A stretch of DNA of 64,000 bases from Chloroflexota bacterium. Its GTDB lineage: Bacteria > Chloroflexota > Dehalococcoidia > SM23-28-2 > HRBIN24. The notes beneath the pieces were generated by a model. The model was given only the letters and a program-made list of their open reading frames with translations. It was not told the DNA's origin and did no database searches. A program made the translations under genes and the position numbers. Positions 59,954 to 64,000 of the stretch are shown here, piece after piece; position 1 is the first letter of the stretch; every line of letters starts with the position of its first letter. Location: assembly GCA_030550295.1 (NCBI GenBank), contig JAUQPQ010000001.1:1-64000 (forward strand), in the 5' to 3' direction.

Positions 59954-60448
59954 TTGATCATAGCCATCTATCCTGGACGCTTCGATCCGGTGACTAACGG
60001 CCATTTGGATATCGCCCGTAGAGCAGCTACCCTCTTCGACCAGGTGATAGTTGGGGTCTATGACCTTCCGCCAGACCGTTCCCTGTTTACTACCGAGGAG
60101 CGGGTAGAGCTGTTTCGTCAGGCAGTAGCATCCCTCCCTAACGTGGAGGTGAAGCCTTTCTCAGGCCTCACCGTAGAGTTCGCCCGGAGGGAGGGGGCGC
60201 GGGTGCTGGTGAGGGGGATCAGGGCGGTGACAGATTTCGAGGCCGAGTTTGATATGGCCCTCATGAACAAGCGAATGGCCCCCGAGATAGAGTCTGTCTT
60301 CCTCATGGCCAGCCTCGAGCACTTATTCGTATCAGGACACCGGATCAGAGAGGTAGCTAGTTTAGGGTATGACGTGTCGGGCTTGGTTCCTCCTCACGTG
60401 GCAGAGGCCCTTAAGCGCAAACTCAAGGAGAAGCCATGGCGACCTTAG
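59954..60448 (+). CDS. coaD: Phosphopantetheine adenylyltransferase
   Basis: A 164-residue enzyme that joins ATP and 4'-phosphopantetheine to dephospho-CoA. The nucleotidyltransferase motif is YPGRFDPVTNGHLDI near residue 6 and RGIRAVTDFEAEF is near 90. The ISSSxVRE motif is changed to FVSGHRIREVA near 127. The start is TTG 59954 with AGGGAGGTGA upstream. It follows rsmD and overlaps the coiled-coil gene by 13 bases. Confidence 0.94.
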   Translation: MIIAIYPGRFDPVTNGHLDIARRAATLFDQVIVGVYDLPPDRSLFTTEERVELFRQAVASLPNVEVKPFSGLTVEFARREGARVLVRGIRAVTDFEAEFDMALMNKRMAPEIESVFLMASLEHLFVSGHRIREVASLGYDVSGLVPPHVAEALKRKLKEKPWRP

Positions 60449-61107
60449 AAGTGCTACAGCTCCTGGACCTCCTGGAAGAAGCTATAGGCGAGGGAAGGCG
60501 CCTGCCCATGGGGGATGGCGTAGTAGTGGCCAGGCGTCGCCTCCTGGACTTGGTGGACCGCTTACGCGCCTCTATGCCCAAGGAGATCTATGAGGCCCGT
60601 GACCTTTTGCAGGAAGGGGAAAGGCTTTTGCAACAGGTCCATGATGAGGCGTCCCGCCTTATTACCCAGGCCCGGGAGGAGGCCCAGGCCCTTCTGGACT
60701 CGGCCCAGGAGAGGGCGCAGCAGATCATACGGCACGCCCAAGAGGAGGCGAGACGTCTTTTAGAGGAGGCCGAAGCAGAGGTGGAGCGACGTCTTGCCGC
60801 CTCTGAGATAATGCGCACGGCCCGCGAACGCGCCCATGCCCTTGTCCAAGAGGCCGATGCCCAAAGCCATCGCACCATCCAGCAGGCGAAGGAGAAGGCA
60901 GAAGCCCTCCTACGAGAGGCCCAAGCCCAGGCCCGCCAGCGCTTGGACGAGGCCGCACAAGAGGCCCGCCGCCAGATGGAGGAGGCCGATGCCTATGCCC
61001 TCGCCCTCCTCGTCCGGCTGCAAAGGGACCTGGAGGGCGCTCTGGCCCAAATCAGAAGGGGTGTCCAGGCCCTGGAGAAACGGGGACAACGCCCCCAGGA
61101 ACTCTAG
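60436..61107 (+). CDS. Long coiled-coil protein (DivIVA/ATP synthase b-like)
   Basis: 223 residues. After a short N-terminal domain (MATLEVLQLLDLLEEAIGEG) almost the whole chain is Ala/Glu/Arg/Gln-rich helix with repeats of EEARRxxEEA type, a parallel coiled coil. There is no membrane helix, so it is not a true b subunit. Proteins of this kind follow coaD in many Chloroflexota and Actinobacteria and may organise the cell pole or wall. The role here is inferred only. Confidence 0.7.
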   Translation: MATLEVLQLLDLLEEAIGEGRRLPMGDGVVVARRRLLDLVDRLRASMPKEIYEARDLLQEGERLLQQVHDEASRLITQAREEAQALLDSAQERAQQIIRHAQEEARRLLEEAEAEVERRLAASEIMRTARERAHALVQEADAQSHRTIQQAKEKAEALLREAQAQARQRLDEAAQEARRQMEEADAYALALLVRLQRDLEGALAQIRRGVQALEKRGQRPQEL

Positions 61108-61147
61108 CCTACCTCCCTTCCCCCTCCCCCTTGGACTCCCTGGCCCA

Positions 61148-61166
61148 GGAAAGGCAAGCCCTTTCC
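61148..61166 (+). terminator. Possible weak terminator hairpin
   Basis: A perfect 7-base stem GGAAAGG/CCTTTCC with a 5-base loop, 40 bases after the coiled-coil stop. There is no T-run, so ending transcription is uncertain. It lies in the longest gap of the window (61108-61346). Confidence 0.3.
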
Positions 61167-61266
61167 CAGCCTCCCCCCACCATCAGGGCTAAAAAGGGAC
61201 ACAGAGGAAAAAAGGGCGCGAGAAAGGGCGACAAAATGGCATTATCAAGTGATTAAAAGACGCAGA

Positions 61267-61294
61267 GGGGGCCAAAAGCCTTGTCAAGGCCCCC
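61267..61294 (+). promoter_or_regulatory. Inverted repeat over the GH130 promoter -35
   Basis: GGGGGCC (61267-61273) pairs with GGCCCCC (61288-61294) around a 14-base spacer; an inner CCTTG/CAAGG pair lies in the same element. The -35 hexamer sits inside it. This may be an operator or the terminator stem of the upstream operon. Confidence 0.45.
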
Positions 61295-61309
61295 AAAAAG
61301 GGCTATAAT
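61281..61309 (+). promoter_or_regulatory. Sigma-70 type promoter of the GH130 operon
   Basis: TTGTCA at 61281-61286 and a perfect TATAAT at 61304-61309 with a 17-base spacer. The leader is about 30 bases with AAGGAGGG before ATG 61347. Confidence 0.65.
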
Positions 61310-61346
61310 TTGTAAAGGCGGAGGTGTGGGCGAAAGGAGGGTAGGA

Positions 61347-62465
61347 ATGGCAAGGCGCACCTTAACAGCTTGGCGCGGCACCAGTTCTCCCCCGGAGATC
61401 GTTAGGGCCCCTGAAAACCCCATCATCGCACCTAGGCCCGACAACCCGTGGGAATGGCACGCCACTTTCAACCCTGCTGCCCTTCACTTTGAGGGCTGTG
61501 TACACCTGCTTTACAGGGCCATAGGGGCTGGCAACGTCTCCGTGATCGGATATGCTAGCTCTGAAGACGGGATTCATATCGATGAGCGGGCAGATGATCC
61601 GGTCTACGTGCCCACTCAGCCCTTTGAGATAACTCCTCCTCAGGCTAGGGAATCTAGGCAAGAAAGGCTCTATCGGCGGGCCTACATCTCTGGCGGCGGT
61701 TGGGGAGGGGCGGAGGACCCACGTCTCACCCAGATAGAAGACCGTATCTACATGACCTATGTCGCCTATAACGGCTTTGATCCTCCCAGGGTAGCCTTCA
61801 CGTCCATAAGCACCGAAGACTTCTTGGCCAGGCGATGGAACTGGACTCCCTCGCGGGTCATCTCACCACCTGGGGTGGTAGACAAGAACGCCTGTCTGCT
61901 TCCTGAGAAGATAGGGGGCAAGTTCGTCATCTTCCATCGAATCTTCCCGGACATCCTCATCGACTTTTTGGACACGCTGGACTTTAAAGAGGGCGAATAC
62001 CTGGCGGGCAAGTACTCCATCCATCCGCGCCCTGGGTACTGGGACAGTCGCAAGGTAGGGGCTGGCCCACCCCCCCTGAAGACGAGGCGAGGATGGCTTC
62101 TCATCTACCACGGGGTAGACGACAAGGACGACACCTACTACCAAGTGGGAGTAATGCTTCTGGGCCTGGATGACCCCACCAAGGTCATAAGCCGGCCTCG
62201 GTACCCCATCATGAAGCCCCAGTTCAGGTATGAGAACGAGGGCCATAAGGCCGGCGTGGTCTACCCATGTGGGGCTGTCATCCTTGGAGAGCGGCTATTG
62301 ATCTACTACGGGGGAGCAGATAAATTTGTGTGCGTGGCCCATGTGGGCTTAGAGGATATATTGGACTATCTTGAAGAATACCGGATCTCTAAGGTTATAG
62401 GGCCACGGCAGCGTAGTGAAGGCGGAACGTCTGCCAGGGAACCCGATCTTAAAGCCGATCCCTGA
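61347..62465 (+). CDS. GH130 family glycosidase/phosphorylase
   Basis: A 372-residue five-bladed beta-propeller of GH130, a family of beta-mannoside phosphorylases (acting on beta-1,4- or beta-1,2-mannosides) and hydrolases. Blade repeats and NPAALHFEGCVHLLYRA near residue 40 are typical, with the GGAEDPRLT motif near 118 that carries the conserved acidic residue, then IYYGGADK near 322. Which bond and sugar it uses cannot be read. The start ATG 61347 follows AAGGAGGG. The next GH130 gene begins inside its last 50 bases. Confidence 0.88.
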   Translation: MARRTLTAWRGTSSPPEIVRAPENPIIAPRPDNPWEWHATFNPAALHFEGCVHLLYRAIGAGNVSVIGYASSEDGIHIDERADDPVYVPTQPFEITPPQARESRQERLYRRAYISGGGWGGAEDPRLTQIEDRIYMTYVAYNGFDPPRVAFTSISTEDFLARRWNWTPSRVISPPGVVDKNACLLPEKIGGKFVIFHRIFPDILIDFLDTLDFKEGEYLAGKYSIHPRPGYWDSRKVGAGPPPLKTRRGWLLIYHGVDDKDDTYYQVGVMLLGLDDPTKVISRPRYPIMKPQFRYENEGHKAGVVYPCGAVILGERLLIYYGGADKFVCVAHVGLEDILDYLEEYRISKVIGPRQRSEGGTSAREPDLKADP

Positions 62466-64000
62466 CCACGGGTGGGAGTCCCTAGCCACCTTTAACGGCT
62501 GCGTCGTAAAGGTGGGGGGACTCTACCGTATGCTATATCGTGCCATGTCATATCCCCGCACACATCTGGGGGCCTATCTGCCCGTTTCCTTCATAGGATA
62601 TGCCGAAAGCGAGGACGGGCTGCATTTCTCGGGGCGGCGCCTCTTCTTTGGCCCCGAGCAGGAATGGGAGGCCTTCGGCTGTGAGGACCCCAGGGTAACC
62701 TTTTTGGATGGGAAGTACTACGTCTTCTACACGGCCCTCTCCGCCTTCCCCTTCCGTCCCCAGGGCATACGCGTGGGCCTGGCTATCTCCCGCGACCTGC
62801 TGACGGTCGACGAGAAGCACTTGGTCACCCCCTTTAACGCTAAGGCTATGGCCCTATTCCCCCAGCGCATTGGTGGCAAGCTGGTGGCAGTCCTTACTGT
62901 TAACACCGATCTGCCTCCGGCCAAGATATGCCTGGCCTTCTTCGACAGGGAGGAGGAGCTGTGGGACCTGGACCGTTGGCAGGCATGGTATGAGTCTTTA
63001 GACACTCACGTCTTGCCCCTCATGAGGTCGTCTGTAGACCAGGTGGAGGTTGGCGCCCCACCCGTGCTGGTGGAGGGAGGGTGGCTTCTAATATATAGCT
63101 ACATCAAGGGATATCTCAGGGGCGACCGCACCTTCGGCATAGAGGCAGTGCTGCTAGACCAGGAAGACCCCTTCCGGGTGCGTGGTCGCACGACCGAGCC
63201 CATCCTAGTGCCTGAGGCCTATTACGAGAGGATAGGTCATGTGATGGACGTAGTTTTCCCCTCGGGTGCGGTAGTAAATGGGGACGAGCTGCTAATTTAC
63301 TACGGCGCTGCCGATACTACGGTGGCAGTAGCCAAGGTCTCATTGCCTAAGCTGTTGGCCGAGATGCGGCCGCCCTCCTTCCTAGTGCCCTCACCTACCC
63401 GTGGAGACTGGCCCTCACTTGTACGTTACGAGGGCAACCCTATCTTATCGCCGCGGCCTGAGCTGGGGTGGGAGGCTAAGTCGGTCTTCAACCCTGGAGT
63501 GGTGGTAGCTGGGGGACGGGTCCACATGCTCTACAGGGCCCTATCCCACGACAACACATCGGTAATAGGGTATGCCTCCAGCAGTGACGGCATCTATTTC
63601 GATGACCAGCCCACGGTGCCCGCCTACCGGCCACGTGCGAGCTTCGAACAAAAGGCGTCCCCTGATGTCCCCTCAGGCTGTGAGGATCCTCGCCTTACAC
63701 TCCTCGATGGGCGGGTTTACATGCTTTACACCGCTTTCGATGGCTACCAAGCCCGCGTAGCCGCCACTTCTATCCCCCTGGACGACTTTTTGGCGAAGCG
63801 GTGGGATCGCTGGGAGTGGCCTATCGTTATCTCTGCCCCTGAGGTTTGGGACAAGAACGCTGCCCTACTGCCTCGCAGGATCAAGGGGAAGCTGGTGGTA
63901 TTCCACAGGCTAAGCCTAGGGATTTGGGTGGACTGGCTAGACAGCTTAGAGGAAGCGCAAGAGCATTGGCTTGGGGGGAAGGTGATCTTAACTCCCCGAA
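62416..64000 (+). CDS. Tandem GH130 protein, 3' end outside window
   Basis: An open frame from GTG 62416 to the window edge with no stop (528 codons seen). Two GH130 modules lie in one chain. Module 1 (about 1-315) starts ERLPGNPILKPIPDHGW, has FGCEDPRVTFLD and ends LIYYGAADTTVAVAKV. Module 2 (from about 335) starts RYEGNPILSPRPELGW, has SGCEDPRLTLLDG and runs off the edge. It overlaps the preceding GH130 gene by 50 bases in another frame, so translation may be coupled. Start choice rests on the NPIL opening. No frameshift is seen, so I read it as intact. Confidence 0.85.
   Translation, partial: MKAERLPGNPILKPIPDHGWESLATFNGCVVKVGGLYRMLYRAMSYPRTHLGAYLPVSFIGYAESEDGLHFSGRRLFFGPEQEWEAFGCEDPRVTFLDGKYYVFYTALSAFPFRPQGIRVGLAISRDLLTVDEKHLVTPFNAKAMALFPQRIGGKLVAVLTVNTDLPPAKICLAFFDREEELWDLDRWQAWYESLDTHVLPLMRSSVDQVEVGAPPVLVEGGWLLIYSYIKGYLRGDRTFGIEAVLLDQEDPFRVRGRTTEPILVPEAYYERIGHVMDVVFPSGAVVNGDELLIYYGAADTTVAVAKVSLPKLLAEMRPPSFLVPSPTRGDWPSLVRYEGNPILSPRPELGWEAKSVFNPGVVVAGGRVHMLYRALSHDNTSVIGYASSSDGIYFDDQPTVPAYRPRASFEQKASPDVPSGCEDPRLTLLDGRVYMLYTAFDGYQARVAATSIPLDDFLAKRWDRWEWPIVISAPEVWDKNAALLPRRIKGKLVVFHRLSLGIWVDWLDSLEEAQEHWLGGKVILTPR

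Noticed and set aside
62416..62520. Frameshift splitting one GH130 gene into two
   Set aside because: The first gene has a complete C-terminal blade before its stop, and the second has its own NPIL opening from a GTG, so these are two genes that overlap.

Overview
This window is a compact, GC-rich bacterial chromosome segment. It most resembles a thermophilic Chloroflexota (Dehalococcoidia-like) genome. The pointers are an actinobacterial-type inositol-phosphate synthase inside a PimA-like operon, a two-thioredoxin-fold protein disulfide oxidoreductase and a DUF763 protein (both typical of thermophiles), FAD-dependent ThyX, GH130 phosphorylases and many short or overlapping intergenic gaps. 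No rRNA or species marker is present, so the placement is inference. There are no insertion sequences, prophage or CRISPR arrays. The longest stretch without a gene is 239 bases (61108-61346).

Layout. 1-2800 (minus): nusB (cut by the window edge), fabG, fabD, a small membrane protein, rpmF and a YceD/DUF177 protein, a fatty-acid/ribosome cluster. 2894-6028 (plus): a zinc-ribbon coiled-coil protein, a serine-recombinase-like protein without its catalytic residues, RNase H and a crotonase. 6036-9008 (minus): fumC and a thiolase-like protein. 9095-13527: a heat-shock module (clpC, hspR, dnaJ on minus; hsp20 divergent on plus). 13573-19648: acyl-CoA dehydrogenase and a FrnE-like DsbA protein (minus), then a three-subunit molybdenum hydroxylase operon and a cupin (plus). 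19803-23556 (plus): rplI, dnaB, a DnaD-domain protein and a double AAA+ helicase loader, a replication operon. 23553-24790 (minus): NUDIX, moaE, moaD. 24851-27975 (plus): comF, an unrecognised GT-A-like protein, glyA. 28019-28341: tRNA-Val, tRNA-Leu, tRNA-Arg.

28344-32850: DUF192 (minus), a small membrane protein, an SDR, a Zur/Fur regulator and a zinc/manganese ABC importer (plus). 32837-36506 (minus): tldD-tpx-tldE. 36594-38853 (plus): a Wzx-like flippase and an ADP-ribosylglycohydrolase. 38850-41212 (minus): HAD hydrolase and glutamine-dependent nadE. 41350-48482: mostly plus-strand housekeeping genes (thyX, methylmalonyl-CoA epimerase, folD, DUF763, endonuclease V, prfB with programmed frameshift, a membrane peptidase). 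48469-53659 (minus): ino1, acyltransferase, PHP, PimA-like transferase, phosphatidylinositol-phosphate synthase and PDO, a phosphatidylinositol-mannoside-like operon. 53732-57370 (minus): tRNA-Gly, a response regulator without its phospho-acceptor, a lipoprotein, EF-G2. 57506-64000 (plus): a GH18-like surface protein, rsmD, coaD, a coiled-coil protein, then two GH130 genes with three GH130 modules. The second GH130 gene runs off the window.

The strongest leads are the recombinase-like protein fixed beside RNase H, the tandem helicase loader, the PI-mannoside-like operon in a non-actinobacterial setting, the DUF763-endonuclease V pair and the triple GH130 locus.
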